DNA from: Rathayibacter rathayi
GTDB lineage: Bacteria > Actinomycetota > Actinomycetes > Actinomycetales > Microbacteriaceae
Length of the DNA: 64,000 nt
Assembly (NCBI RefSeq): GCF_004011095.1
Contig: NZ_CP028129.1
Location: forward strand, 1,240,001 to 1,304,000
Reading direction: 5' to 3'
Position 1 is the first letter of the stretch. Each line of letters starts with the position of its first letter. The position numbers and the translations under genes are program-made. The notes under the pieces were generated by a model, which saw only the letters and a list, made by a program, of their open reading frames with translations, had not been told where the DNA came from and made no database searches. This document shows positions 12,615-23,262 of this stretch, one piece after another.

Positions 12615-12783
12615 GTCGCCCTCTCCTTCGCTGACTGCAGCGTCCGCCGACGGGCGGCGCCGCTCTCCGTCCTCATCTTGACGACCGCGCACAGCGACCT
12701 GCCACCAAGGAGAACCTAACTCCACGACGTCGAAGCTCTCGGACGTCCTCGCCGCGACTGTGCGGGGAGGCGGGCGTTATTTA

Positions 12784-12797
12784 TCTCGACGTCGAGA
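12784..12797. promoter_or_regulatory. 14-bp perfect palindrome upstream of acnA
   Basis: TCTCGACGTCGAGA reads identically on both strands. It sits in the only AT-rich part of the acnA upstream gap (flanked by TTATT and CAATT), 170 bp before the acnA start and just past the DUF3159 stop. It looks like a dimeric repressor or activator site. I do not assign a regulator. Confidence 0.5.
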
Positions 12798-12802
12798 CAA
12801 TT

Positions 12803-13558
12803 CTACGCATGATCCGGAGTATCGCCCGCATCGGCGCGCTCGGCGACCACTCGGTACTCCGCGCGAACGGCGAGCACGGTGAGCACCAGCAGTGGCGCAT
12901 AGAGCGGCAGGCCCAGGACGAGCTTCCAGGTGCCGAGCGCCGTGGTGTCCTGAGCGAGGTACAGCGGATACTGCACGGCCAGGCGCAGAAGGAAGAGCCC
13001 GGCCCAGGCGAGGGTCAGCACACCGAAGAGGCGGCGCTTGCGCCGGTCGCCGCGCCAGGCGGTCCCGTCGCCCATCAGGTAGCCGGCTGCTACTCCGATC
13101 AGCGGCCAGCGCACCAGGACCGAGACCAGGAAGACCAGGCCGTAGATCAGATTCGTGACCAGGCCCGGCACGAAGTTGTCGACGGCGCGCCCCGTGAAGA
13201 GAGCGAGGGCCGCCGAGACCACGACACCGAGTAGTCCACCGACCGCCTGGATCACCGGCGTCCGGCCCAGGACGCGCGCCACAGTGAAGGCCACGGCCAG
13301 TCCGACGGAGGCGACCAGCGAGAGAACGAGTTCCGCGGTGATCGTATAAAGCACCACGAAGGCGATGCCGGGCACGACGGCCTCGAGGATCCCCCGCACG
13401 CCGCCCATCGTGCGCAGCAGCGCACGCCCGTCGAACGGCTCGCCGTCCGCGACGGCACCGAGGCCGGAGCGACGAGCCGCCTGCGCGATAGCGTCGCCCG
13501 CTTCGGGCCGGGCCGGCTCCTCGCGGCCGGCCGGTTCCTCGTGCCGCGCAGGGTCCAT
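12803..13558 (-). CDS. DUF3159 family membrane protein
   Basis: A 251-residue integral membrane protein of unknown function. The first 45 residues are charged, then about six hydrophobic helices follow, starting at VVPGIAFVVLYTITAEL and including LLGVVVSAALALFTG, LIYGLVFLVSVLVRWP and LFGVLTLAWAGLFLLRLAV. RWPLIG followed by a WRGDRRKRRLF loop is typical of DUF3159. It lies 5 bp after DUF3710 in the dut-DUF3710-DUF3159 row conserved in actinobacteria (often near an OB-fold gene and potassium uptake genes, not seen here). Confidence 0.85.
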   Translation of the reverse strand: MDPARHEEPAGREEPARPEAGDAIAQAARRSGLGAVADGEPFDGRALLRTMGGVRGILEAVVPGIAFVVLYTITAELVLSLVASVGLAVAFTVARVLGRTPVIQAVGGLLGVVVSAALALFTGRAVDNFVPGLVTNLIYGLVFLVSVLVRWPLIGVAAGYLMGDGTAWRGDRRKRRLFGVLTLAWAGLFLLRLAVQYPLYLAQDTTALGTWKLVLGLPLYAPLLVLTVLAVRAEYRVVAERADAGDTPDHA

Positions 13559-13563
13559 GCCGG

Positions 13564-14187
13564 TCAGCTCGCGCTCTGCTGGGTCTGGCTACCGGTTGGC
13601 ACCTTCAGCGGGATGAGGTCGCGCGGAGGCATCGGCCCACTGCCGCGCACCACGACGATGCTACGGAAGAGCTCCTCGACCGAGGCCGCGGCCTGCTCGT
13701 CGACGGCTCCGGCTCCGGCGATCACGCCGCGGAGGAACCAGCGCGGGCCGTCGACTCCGACAAACCGCGCAACGCGGGTCTGACCTCCCGCGAGGGGTAA
13801 CTCGGCAACGAGCTCGGGGCCGAAGACCCCCTCGCGCTCGGTGGTCGAGCCGCCCTGACGGCCGATCTGCTCGGCGATCTGACCGCGGATCTCGTGCCAG
13901 AGGCCCGACGAGCGCGGGGCGGAAAAGGGCTGCACCTGCAGCGTCGAGCCGGCGTAGTCGAGCCCGACGGCGATGACGCGCTTAGTGCCCTCCTCGACCT
14001 CGAGGCGAATGTGCATGCCCTCGCGCGGGAGGACCTTCACTCCGCCGAGGTCAATGTAGGGGCGGACCGGATTGGCCTCGCGCTCGTCGAGCGGACCGGC
14101 TTCAGCGCGGTCCTCCGGCGCGGACTTCTCGAAGTCCTGCTGAACCGGCTCGGCGGCCTCGCCGGCCGTGGGCTGGATGTCGCTCAT
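13564..14187 (-). CDS. DUF3710 family protein
   Basis: A 207-residue cytoplasmic protein of the DUF3710 family, function unknown. An acidic N-terminal third (many Glu/Asp/Ala) leads into the conserved core YIDLGGVKVLP, MHIRLEVEEG, VIAVGLDYAGSTLQVQPF and GRQGGSTTEREGVFGPEL, then VDGPRWFLRGVI and ELFRSIVVVRGSGPMPPRDLIPL. The ATG overlaps the dut stop as ATGA and has GAGGAGAG upstream, so translation is coupled to dut. Confidence 0.85.
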   Translation of the reverse strand: MSDIQPTAGEAAEPVQQDFEKSAPEDRAEAGPLDEREANPVRPYIDLGGVKVLPREGMHIRLEVEEGTKRVIAVGLDYAGSTLQVQPFSAPRSSGLWHEIRGQIAEQIGRQGGSTTEREGVFGPELVAELPLAGGQTRVARFVGVDGPRWFLRGVIAGAGAVDEQAAASVEELFRSIVVVRGSGPMPPRDLIPLKVPTGSQTQQSAS

Positions 14188-14657
14188 GCGCTCTCCTCGT
14201 GAATTCTGGTCTCCTGGGCTCCGGCGGCGTACCCGGTGGATCCGAAGCCGTCCGTGCCGCGGACAGAACCGGGAAGCTCCTCGACAGTGGTGAACCGTGC
14301 CTGCACGACGGGGACGATCACGAGCTGCGCGATCCGGTCGCCCGCGGTGACGTGGTAGCTCTCGCGCCTATCGGTGTTCAGCAGCGCCACCCGGATCTCG
14401 CCGCGATAGCCCGCGTCAATGGTGCCGGGGGCGTTGACGACGGTGATGCCGTGCGTGAAGGCGAGCCCGCTGCGGGGGACGACGAAGCCGACGTGACCCT
14501 CGGGCAGCGCGATCGCGACTCCGGTGCCGACGCTGGCGCGTTCGCCGGGTGCAAGCAGTACGTCCTGGGTGGAGTGCAGGTCGGCTCCGGCATCGCCCGG
14601 TCGGGCGTAGGAGGGGAGCCGGTCCGCGGTAATCGGAACGTCGACGGTTGCAAGCAC
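14184..14657 (-). CDS. dut: Deoxyuridine 5'-triphosphate nucleotidohydrolase
   Basis: Trimeric dUTPase (157 residues) that hydrolyses dUTP to dUMP and pyrophosphate, keeping uracil out of DNA. All five family motifs are present: PGDAGADLHS, PRSGLAFTHGI, NAPGTIDAGYRGEI, DRIAQLVI and the glycine-rich RGTDGFGSTG tail that closes over the substrate. I chose the GTG at 14657 over an in-frame GTG 18 bp upstream because a TACCCT box lies exactly 6 nt before it and the shorter product fits the family start. It is divergent from DUF3093 and first gene of the dut-DUF3710-DUF3159 operon. Confidence 0.93.
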   Translation of the reverse strand: MLATVDVPITADRLPSYARPGDAGADLHSTQDVLLAPGERASVGTGVAIALPEGHVGFVVPRSGLAFTHGITVVNAPGTIDAGYRGEIRVALLNTDRRESYHVTAGDRIAQLVIVPVVQARFTTVEELPGSVRGTDGFGSTGYAAGAQETRIHEESA

Positions 14658-14663
14658 GTGATG

Positions 14664-14669
14664 AGGGTA
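14664..14669 (-). promoter_or_regulatory. -10 box of leaderless dut transcript
   Basis: TACCCT on the minus strand, 6 nt before the GTG at 14657. No ribosome-binding site is present, and the box decides the start chosen for dut. Confidence 0.5.
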
Positions 14670-14696
14670 GACCACATCGTCTGGTGCAATAGGGTC

Positions 14697-15170
14697 ATGC
14701 CGTCTTACCGAGAGAGGCTGTGGCCCGCGCCCTGGCTCTTCGTCGCCACCGCCCTCGTCATCCCCGCCAGCGTCCTGGTCTTCGCACCCATCGACCTACG
14801 GGTCGGAGTGATCGTCGCGATCGTGCTGTACGCAGGCTGCGTGCTGTCGCTGGTCGCTTTGTCTCCGGTGGTCGAGGTGACGGAGGGGGAGCTGCGCGCC
14901 GGTCGCGCTCACATCCCGCTCGATCTGGTGGGCGAGCCGTCCTCGTACACCGGGGATCAGGCGTTCGCCGAGCGGGGGCCCCGGCTGGACGCGCGGGCGT
15001 ACCTGGTGATTCGCGGCTGGGTGAAGGACGTGGTGCGGGTACCGATCGAGGATCCGGCCGACCCCACGCCGTACTGGCTGGTCTCTACCCGCCGCCCGAA
15101 CGACATCGTCGCCGCGATCCAGGGATCACGGCGACGGAGCGGTCGTCCTTCGGAGCCTGGTGGCGCTTAA
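14697..15170 (+). CDS. DUF3093 family membrane protein
   Basis: A 157-residue actinobacterial DUF3093 protein, function unknown. It begins MPSYRERLWPAPWL. Two hydrophobic helices follow (VATALVIPASVLVF and VIVAIVLYAGCVLSLVAL), then a soluble domain with LRAGRAHIPLDLVGE, ARAYLVIRGWVKDVVRV and DPTPYWLVSTRRPNDIVAAI, which match the family core. The ATG is divergent from dut. The stop overlaps that of the convergent DUF4193 gene by 3 bp. Confidence 0.85.
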   Translation: MPSYRERLWPAPWLFVATALVIPASVLVFAPIDLRVGVIVAIVLYAGCVLSLVALSPVVEVTEGELRAGRAHIPLDLVGEPSSYTGDQAFAERGPRLDARAYLVIRGWVKDVVRVPIEDPADPTPYWLVSTRRPNDIVAAIQGSRRRSGRPSEPGGA

Positions 15171-15460
15171 GCGGCGCACTCCAGACAGATTGGTCCGAGC
15201 TTCTCCTCGTGGTCGATCTGCGAGCGGTGCTTCACCAGGAAGCAGCTCACGCACGTGAACTCATCCGCCTGAGGCGGAAGGACCACGACGTCCAGATCAA
15301 GGTCGGACAGATCGGCACCGGGCAGTTCGAATCCGGCCGGATTGTCGGCGTCATCGACGTCAACGACCCCGGACATCTTGTCGGGAACTCGCTCCTTCAG
15401 GGCCTCGATCGACTCGGAGTCGTCATCGGTCTTGCGGGGGGCGTCGTAGTCCGTAGCCAT
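15167..15460 (-). CDS. DUF4193 family protein with paired CxxC motifs
   Basis: A 97-residue, very acidic protein. The start MATDYDAPRKTDDD, the central SIEALKERVPDK and the C-terminal TCVSCFLVKHRSQ...GPICLECAA are diagnostic of DUF4193. The two CxxC pairs probably bind zinc; no function is known. An upstream in-frame extension is possible, but the chosen ATG gives the usual family length of about 98 residues. It is divergent from sepH across a 213-bp gap. Confidence 0.85.
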   Translation of the reverse strand: MATDYDAPRKTDDDSESIEALKERVPDKMSGVVDVDDADNPAGFELPGADLSDLDLDVVVLPPQADEFTCVSCFLVKHRSQIDHEEKLGPICLECAA

Positions 15461-15673
15461 TCCCATCCACTTCTTATTTCTGCTCTTCAATAAATCGGCG
15501 GGGTCAGTGTGCATCACGACGCATCGATTCGCAAACCACGGAGGACGGCTCTTGACACCCGCTCGCCCCGCCTCCTTCCGCCCCAACTTTCGACCCGCCC
15601 GGGGTATTCCCGGTCAACAGCCCGGGCGCGTGGCATCCTTGCCCGGTCCGCGTCCACAAGGAGGGTCCCCGCG

Positions 15674-16759
15674 ATGATGGAACTGAAGGTGATCGGCGTC
15701 GAGGGCGGATCGCTCGTGCTCGTGTCCGACGGCGGCGAGCGCTTCTCTGTCCGTATCGACGAGACGCTGCAGAGCCAGCTGCGGCCGCGCGTCCACTCCC
15801 TCCCCCCGCGCGAGAAGCGCGTCTCACCCCGCGAGATCCAGGCGCACATTCGCTCCGGACTCTCCGCTGAGGAGGTCGCCGAACTCACGGGCGCCGATCT
15901 GGGCTATGTGCAGCGCTTCGAGGGCCCGGTCACCGCCGAACGCGAGCACATCGTCGCCTCCGCACTCGCGGTCCGCGTCTACACGAGCACCGACCCCGAT
16001 CCGCTCGAGGAGGGAACGCCGTTTGGCGGCGTCATCCGCGACCGGCTCGCCGCCCTCGGAGCCGAGGGCGAGCAGTGGTCGAGCTGGAAGGAAGAAGAAG
16101 GCTGGGTCGTCAAGCTCCTCTTCCGCTCCGACGAGATCGACCATGACGCCCGCTGGCGCTTCGACCCGCGGAAGGCGCTGCTCTCGCCGCTGACGTCCGA
16201 GGCCATCACGCTCTCTCAGCAGGGCGAGATCCGTCCGACGCTCATCCCTCGTCTGCGCGCGGTCATCCCCGCCGCGGTCGATGAGCTCGCGACCCGGTTC
16301 GACCCCGACTCGGCCGAGGCTCCGACCCGCTCCGCCCGGGCCGATCATCCGACGGCCGGCCGGCCCGCCGCGATGCCACACGCGCGTCCCGCCGCGGTGC
16401 GCCCCTCCGACACGGAGCCGCAGCCGGCCCTCGCCGAGAAGCCGCGCCCGATCTCGACACTCCCCCGCCCTGTCACCAGCACCACGGAGCAGCGCGAGCG
16501 CAACCTCAACGACACCGCCGACCTGCTCGACGCCCTGCGGCGTCGCCGAGGCGAGCGGGATCACGCCTCGAGCCTCCGAGGCCGCGAGGAACCGGAGCCC
16601 GAGGTCGAGCTTCCCGTGGCCGAGAAGGCGCCGGAGCCTCCGCGCGTCACTCCCCCGATCCCCGAGCAGCCATCGGGTGTGCGCGGGAGCATGCGCCGTG
16701 GCCGGGCCTCGATGCCGAGCTGGGACGAGATCGTCTTCGGGGCCCGCACGGACGACTGA
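15674..16759 (+). CDS. sepH: Septation protein SepH
   Basis: A 361-residue SepH (DUF3071) protein. SepH binds FtsZ and promotes its assembly during cell division in actinobacteria. The N-terminal domain starts MELKVIGVEGGSLVLVS, then PREIQAHIRSGLSAEEVAEL (helix-turn-helix-like), RFEGPVTAEREHIVASA and the WRFDPRKALLSPL end of the conserved domain near residue 180. The C-terminal half is Pro/Ala/Glu/Arg-rich and disordered, with a short conserved tail RRGRASMPSWDEIVFG. AGGAGGG lies 8 nt before the first of two adjacent ATGs; I use the first. Confidence 0.9.
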   Translation: MMELKVIGVEGGSLVLVSDGGERFSVRIDETLQSQLRPRVHSLPPREKRVSPREIQAHIRSGLSAEEVAELTGADLGYVQRFEGPVTAEREHIVASALAVRVYTSTDPDPLEEGTPFGGVIRDRLAALGAEGEQWSSWKEEEGWVVKLLFRSDEIDHDARWRFDPRKALLSPLTSEAITLSQQGEIRPTLIPRLRAVIPAAVDELATRFDPDSAEAPTRSARADHPTAGRPAAMPHARPAAVRPSDTEPQPALAEKPRPISTLPRPVTSTTEQRERNLNDTADLLDALRRRRGERDHASSLRGREEPEPEVELPVAEKAPEPPRVTPPIPEQPSGVRGSMRRGRASMPSWDEIVFGARTDD

Positions 16760-16772
16760 GCGGTGCCCGCTG

Positions 16773-16850
16773 GCGTCCGTACCGGCTCAGGTGTGCGTAC
16801 CGGCCGAGGCTTGCGTACCGCTCAGGCCTGCGTACCCCTCAGGCCAGTGC
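16773..16850. repeat. Degenerate tandem repeat between sepH and the phosphodiesterase gene
   Basis: Four imperfect copies of a unit of about 17-19 bp, consensus TGCGTACCGCTCAGGCC, fill most of the 79-bp gap between the convergent genes. Confidence 0.5.
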
Positions 16851-17963
16851 GCCGAAGCGGAGGAGCGGCACCTGCGTCTCCTCCGGCGTGAGTGAGCCGT
16901 GCTGCCCGACCATCGAGCGCCCGGACGAGTCATCGGCTGCGTAGTAGGCGATGGCCTTCCGTGCGGCGACGAACACATCGCCCATCCGCTCGGCCGCCTC
17001 CCGTGACACCTCGCCGAACCAGCCGCTCGCCACGACCTCCTCGCGTGTTGCGATCCAGGCGCGTGATCCCTCCGCCTCGATCCAGCGCCGCGCCACCTCC
17101 TCAGCGTCCACGCCCGGCTCGAGGTGCAGCTGGAGGCAGCGCGGCTCTCCGCCGAGGTGCCGGACGCCCTCGAGCAGCGGGCCGCGCTCAATGAGCACAT
17201 GCGAGGAGGCGGGGACGTCCACGATCCCGTGGTCGGCCGTCACCAGCAGTCCCTCCCGAGCCGACAGCCCTCGGACCGTGCCGCCGACCTCGCCGTCCAG
17301 CAGCTCGAGCGCCGCAGTCCACTCCGGCGACTCCCAGCCGCGCGCGTGCGCCGCCTGGTCGAGCTCGGGGACGTAGAGGTACACCAGCTGCCGTCCCCCC
17401 TCGTCCAGCAGGGCGCGCGCCGCGGTGAAGCGCTCGGCGACGCCGCCCGCGGAGTGGTACTCGGCGCCGCGGAGGATCGCCTGCGTGAGACCGGAGTGCG
17501 CGTACCGTGCGGGGCCGATCACTCCCGCCCGGACGCCCGCTGCCCCGGCCTGCTCGAAGACCGTGGGGTGTGGCTGCCAGTGCTCGGGCACCATCCGCTC
17601 GTCCCAGCCGGAGAGCTGGTTGACCAGGCGGTCTGAGGCGCGGTCGAGCACGCGGTAGCCGACCATCCCGTGCCCGCCCGGGCGCAGGCCCGTTGTGAGA
17701 CTCGCGAGGGCGACCGCCGTGGTCGTCGGAAATCCGGAGACGAGCGTGGTGCCGCGGTCCAGCCCGGGGGCGAGCGCGCGGGAGTGCCCTGAGCGTTGGC
17801 GGAGGTTCGCGGCACCGAGGCCGTCGACCAGGACGAGCACGATGCGTTCGACCCGGGGCAATCCGAAGAGCCCGGTGCGGCCCAGGAGCGCGTCGAGGGC
17901 GCCCGGCAGGACGTCGGCGAGGCTCCGCCGCCCGACGGGGGCTGGCGGTAGCATGTGGGTCAT
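16839..17963 (-). CDS. Alkaline phosphatase superfamily protein (nucleotide pyrophosphatase/phosphodiesterase-like)
   Basis: A 374-residue metal-dependent phosphoesterase. The domain opens with the metal site LVLVDGLGAANL, followed by the nucleophile region SGFPTTTAVALASLTTG (a threonine nucleophile), YVPELDQAAHARGW, TADHGIVDVP and the closing metal ligand GQHGSLTPEE. No signal peptide is visible, so it is probably cytoplasmic. The ATG at 17963 is used; a second ATG lies 9 bp downstream. The reading frame stays open far upstream, but that part is antisense to parC and lacks any family sequence. Substrate unknown. Confidence 0.87.
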   Translation of the reverse strand: MTHMLPPAPVGRRSLADVLPGALDALLGRTGLFGLPRVERIVLVLVDGLGAANLRQRSGHSRALAPGLDRGTTLVSGFPTTTAVALASLTTGLRPGGHGMVGYRVLDRASDRLVNQLSGWDERMVPEHWQPHPTVFEQAGAAGVRAGVIGPARYAHSGLTQAILRGAEYHSAGGVAERFTAARALLDEGGRQLVYLYVPELDQAAHARGWESPEWTAALELLDGEVGGTVRGLSAREGLLVTADHGIVDVPASSHVLIERGPLLEGVRHLGGEPRCLQLHLEPGVDAEEVARRWIEAEGSRAWIATREEVVASGWFGEVSREAAERMGDVFVAARKAIAYYAADDSSGRSMVGQHGSLTPEETQVPLLRFGALA

Positions 17964-18140
17964 CGCGCCCAGTTTCGCACAGCGCCGCCGCCCCCGCCGG
18001 GCCGGTGCGGCGGATCGCCCGCGTGAACGGGAAGGCCGGTCCCGTCCGTGAGGCACCGCTTCCGTTCTGCCCGTCCCGTCGGGCGCCGATCGGCGGTGCA
18101 CTCCCCCGCCGCCGTCCCGCGTCCGCCACCGAAGTGAGTC

Positions 18141-20609
<2,469 letters not shown>

Positions 20610-20627
20610 GCCACGGACCCCCGCGGC

Positions 20628-22709
20628 TCAGACGTCGATGCGGTCCCGCGAGAGCGACTCCGAGCCGCGGACGATGAACTCCTTGCGTGGTGCGACCTCG
20701 TTGCCCATCAGCAGCTCGAAGACCCGCCCGGCGTTCTCGGCGTCGGCTACCCGCACCCGGCGCAGGGTTCGGCGGGCGCGGTCCATCGTCGTCGTCGCAA
20801 GCTGGTCCGCGTCCATCTCGCCGAGGCCCTTGTAGCGCTGGATCGGGTCCTGGAAACGGCGTCCTGCCTTGCCGAGTGCGGCGAGCACGCTCTGCAGCTC
20901 CTTCTCGGAGTAGGTATAGATCGTCTCGTTCGGCTTCTTGCCTGCGTTGATCACAACCAGGCGGTGCAGCGGAGGTACGGCCGCGAACACGCGCCCCGCC
21001 TCGACCAGTGGCCGCATGTAGCGGAAGAAGAGCGTCAGCAGCAGTGTGCGGATGTGGGCACCGTCCACGTCGGCGTCGCTCATCAGGATGACCTTCCCGT
21101 AGCGCGCAGCGGACAGATCGAAGGAGCGGCCCGAGCCGGCGCCGATCACCTGGATCATCGACGCGCACTCGGCATTTGAGAGCATGTCGGCGATGCTCGC
21201 CTTCTGCGTATTGAGGATCTTCCCGCGGATCGGCAGCAGTGCCTGGTACTCACTGTTGCGGGCGAGCTTTGCCGTCCCGAGCGCAGAATCGCCCTCGACG
21301 ATGAAGAGTTCGCTGTTCTCAACGTCATTGCTCCGGCAGTCCACGAGCTTCGCCGGCAGCGAGGAGGACTCCAGCGCGTTCTTACGGCGCTGAGTCTCCT
21401 TGTGCGCACGGGCCGAGATCCGCGACTTCATCTCGGCGACGACCTTCTCGAGCAATTGCGCGGTCTGCGCCTTGTCCTCCCGGCGGGTGGAGGAGAAGAC
21501 AGCGCCCAGAGTCGAGGCGATGGTCGACGCGACGATCGCGCGGACCGCGGGCGTACCGAGCACCTCCTTGGTCTGGCCCTCGAACTGCGGCTCGGGAAGG
21601 CGCACGGTCAGCACGGCGCTGAGCCCCGCGAGGACGTCGTCCTTCTCGAGCTTGTCCGAGCCGACCTTCAGCCGCCGCGCGTTCGCCTCCACCTGCGATC
21701 GGAGCAGCTTCAGCAGCCCCTGCTCGAAACCGGTCTGGTGCGTCCCGCCCTTGGGCGTCGAGATGATGTTGACGAAGCTGCGCATCACCGTCTCGTAGCC
21801 GGTCCCCCAGCGCAGCGCGATGTCGACCTCGCAGGTGCGCTCGACCTCGGTGGGCACCATCGCGCCGCCGGGAGTGAGCACCGGCACCGTCTCGGTGAAG
21901 GTGCCCGAGCCGGTCAGACGCAGCACATCGGTCACAGGCGCATCGGGAGCGAGGAACTCGACGAACTCCGAGATACCGCCGTCGTAGCGGAACATCTCGG
22001 CGCGGCGCTCCTCCGCCCGGTCGTCGACGATGTCGATGGTGAGCCCGGGGACGAGGAACGCGGTCTGTCGGGCGCGGGTGACCAGGTCATCCGTCTGGAA
22101 CGAGGCGCCCTTCGTGAAGATCTGCTGGTCGGCCCAATAGCGCACGCGGGTGCCGGTGACGCCCTTGGCGACCTTCCCGACCACCGTCAGCTCCGATCCG
22201 TTCTCGAACGGCGTGAACGGGGCGTCAGGAGTGGGCTCGCCCGCATCGGCAAAGTGGCCCGGCTCGCCGCGGTGGAATGACATCCGATAGGTGCGGCCGT
22301 TGCGGTCTACCTCGACGTCCAGGCGCTCCGAGAGCGCGTTGACCACCGAGGCGCCGACCCCGTGCAAACCGCCGGACGCGGCGTACGAGCCGGAGCCGAA
22401 CTTGCCGCCCGCGTGCAGCTTGGTGAAGACGACCTCCACGCCAGAGAGCCCGGTCTTGGGCTCGATGTCGACGGGGATACCGCGCGCACGGTCGCGGACC
22501 TCGACGCTGCCGTCCGCGTGCAGCAGCACACTGATGTCCGTGCCGTGCCCGGCCAAGGCCTCGTCGACGGAGTTGTCGATGACCTCCCATAGGCAGTGCA
22601 TGAGGCCGCGCGAATCGGTCGACCCGATGTACATGCCGGGCCGCTTCCGGACCGCCTCGAGACCCTCGAGAACGGAGAGGTGCCGGGCGTTGTAGTCGGT
22701 GGAGGCCAT
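20628..22709 (-). CDS. parE: Type IIA DNA topoisomerase subunit B (ParE/GyrB-like)
   Basis: A 693-residue ATPase subunit partnering ParC. The GHKL ATPase domain has GLEAVRKRPGMYIG, EVIDNSVDEALAGHG, the ATP lid GKFGSGSYAASGGLHGVG and TKGGTHQTGFEQG. The TOPRIM domain has FIVEGDSALGTAKLARN, LPIRGKILNTQKAS and MSDADVDGAHIRTLL. The C-terminal zone has QRYKGLGEMDADQL. A TAGACT box 6 nt before the ATG marks a leaderless transcript. Confidence 0.94.
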   Translation of the reverse strand: MASTDYNARHLSVLEGLEAVRKRPGMYIGSTDSRGLMHCLWEVIDNSVDEALAGHGTDISVLLHADGSVEVRDRARGIPVDIEPKTGLSGVEVVFTKLHAGGKFGSGSYAASGGLHGVGASVVNALSERLDVEVDRNGRTYRMSFHRGEPGHFADAGEPTPDAPFTPFENGSELTVVGKVAKGVTGTRVRYWADQQIFTKGASFQTDDLVTRARQTAFLVPGLTIDIVDDRAEERRAEMFRYDGGISEFVEFLAPDAPVTDVLRLTGSGTFTETVPVLTPGGAMVPTEVERTCEVDIALRWGTGYETVMRSFVNIISTPKGGTHQTGFEQGLLKLLRSQVEANARRLKVGSDKLEKDDVLAGLSAVLTVRLPEPQFEGQTKEVLGTPAVRAIVASTIASTLGAVFSSTRREDKAQTAQLLEKVVAEMKSRISARAHKETQRRKNALESSSLPAKLVDCRSNDVENSELFIVEGDSALGTAKLARNSEYQALLPIRGKILNTQKASIADMLSNAECASMIQVIGAGSGRSFDLSAARYGKVILMSDADVDGAHIRTLLLTLFFRYMRPLVEAGRVFAAVPPLHRLVVINAGKKPNETIYTYSEKELQSVLAALGKAGRRFQDPIQRYKGLGEMDADQLATTTMDRARRTLRRVRVADAENAGRVFELLMGNEVAPRKEFIVRGSESLSRDRIDV

Positions 22710-22715
22710 CCGGTC

Positions 22716-22721
22716 AGTCTA
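22716..22721 (-). promoter_or_regulatory. -10 box of leaderless parE transcript
   Basis: TAGACT on the minus strand with a 6-nt spacer (GACCGG) to the parE ATG. Confidence 0.55.
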
Positions 22722-22902
22722 CTTTCGCGAGCGGCGCGGACCGCGGTGGCGCGTTGCACCGCGGCCCCACGACGGCTCCGGGACATGGGGGCCCCTACGC
22801 GCAGAGCGAAATGCCGTCCGATCGACTCCGTGCGGAAACAATCGCGTGCTTGGATGGGTTCCGCTAAGCAGAGATCGAAGACCGAGTGCAGGAGGCCAAG
22901 TC

Positions 22903-23136
22903 ATGTCGACCACAGCAACCCAGAACGGCGTGGACGAACTCGCCGGTGCCCACCAGCTCTCCGCCGCCGACCGCTGCGACAGCTGCGGTGCGCAAGCGTA
23001 CATCCGAGTGGTCGTGAACAACGGAGAACTGCTGTTCTGCGCACACCACGGCAAGAAGTATCAGGAGAAGCTTTCCAGCATCGCTCAGAGTTGGCACGAT
23101 GAGTCCGCCCGGCTCTTCGAGGAGCAGCGCCCGTAG
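22903..23136 (+). CDS. DUF7455 family small zinc-ribbon-like protein
   Basis: A 77-residue protein conserved in actinobacteria. LSAADRCDSCGAQAYIRVVV, then LLFCAHHGKKY, gives a CxxC plus CxHH set that could bind one zinc ion. Function unknown. GGAGG lies 7 nt before the ATG. It is divergent from parE. The inverted repeat CGGTCGG/CCGACCG at 23178-23199 may end the transcript. Confidence 0.8.
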   Translation: MSTTATQNGVDELAGAHQLSAADRCDSCGAQAYIRVVVNNGELLFCAHHGKKYQEKLSSIAQSWHDESARLFEEQRP

Positions 23137-23203
23137 CGCGTCCCCGGTCAGCCCGGGTCGACCCGCCGAAGCTTTATCGGTCGGCGCCGCTACCGACCGA
23201 AAC

Positions 23204-23262
23204 TTCTACCGATCAACCGTTCTACCGATCAACCGTTCTACCGATCGACTCTACCGATCGAC
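23204..23262. repeat. Tandem repeat overlapping the gatD stop codon
   Basis: Two perfect copies of TTCTACCGATCAACCG (23204-23235) are followed by two copies of TCTACCGATCGAC. The last copy includes the gatD stop codon (CTA on the plus strand), so the array may affect the end of gatD. Confidence 0.7.

Noticed and set aside
14658..14675. Upstream GTG as dut start
   Set aside because: The -10 box would lie inside the coding part; the GTG at 14657 has proper spacing.
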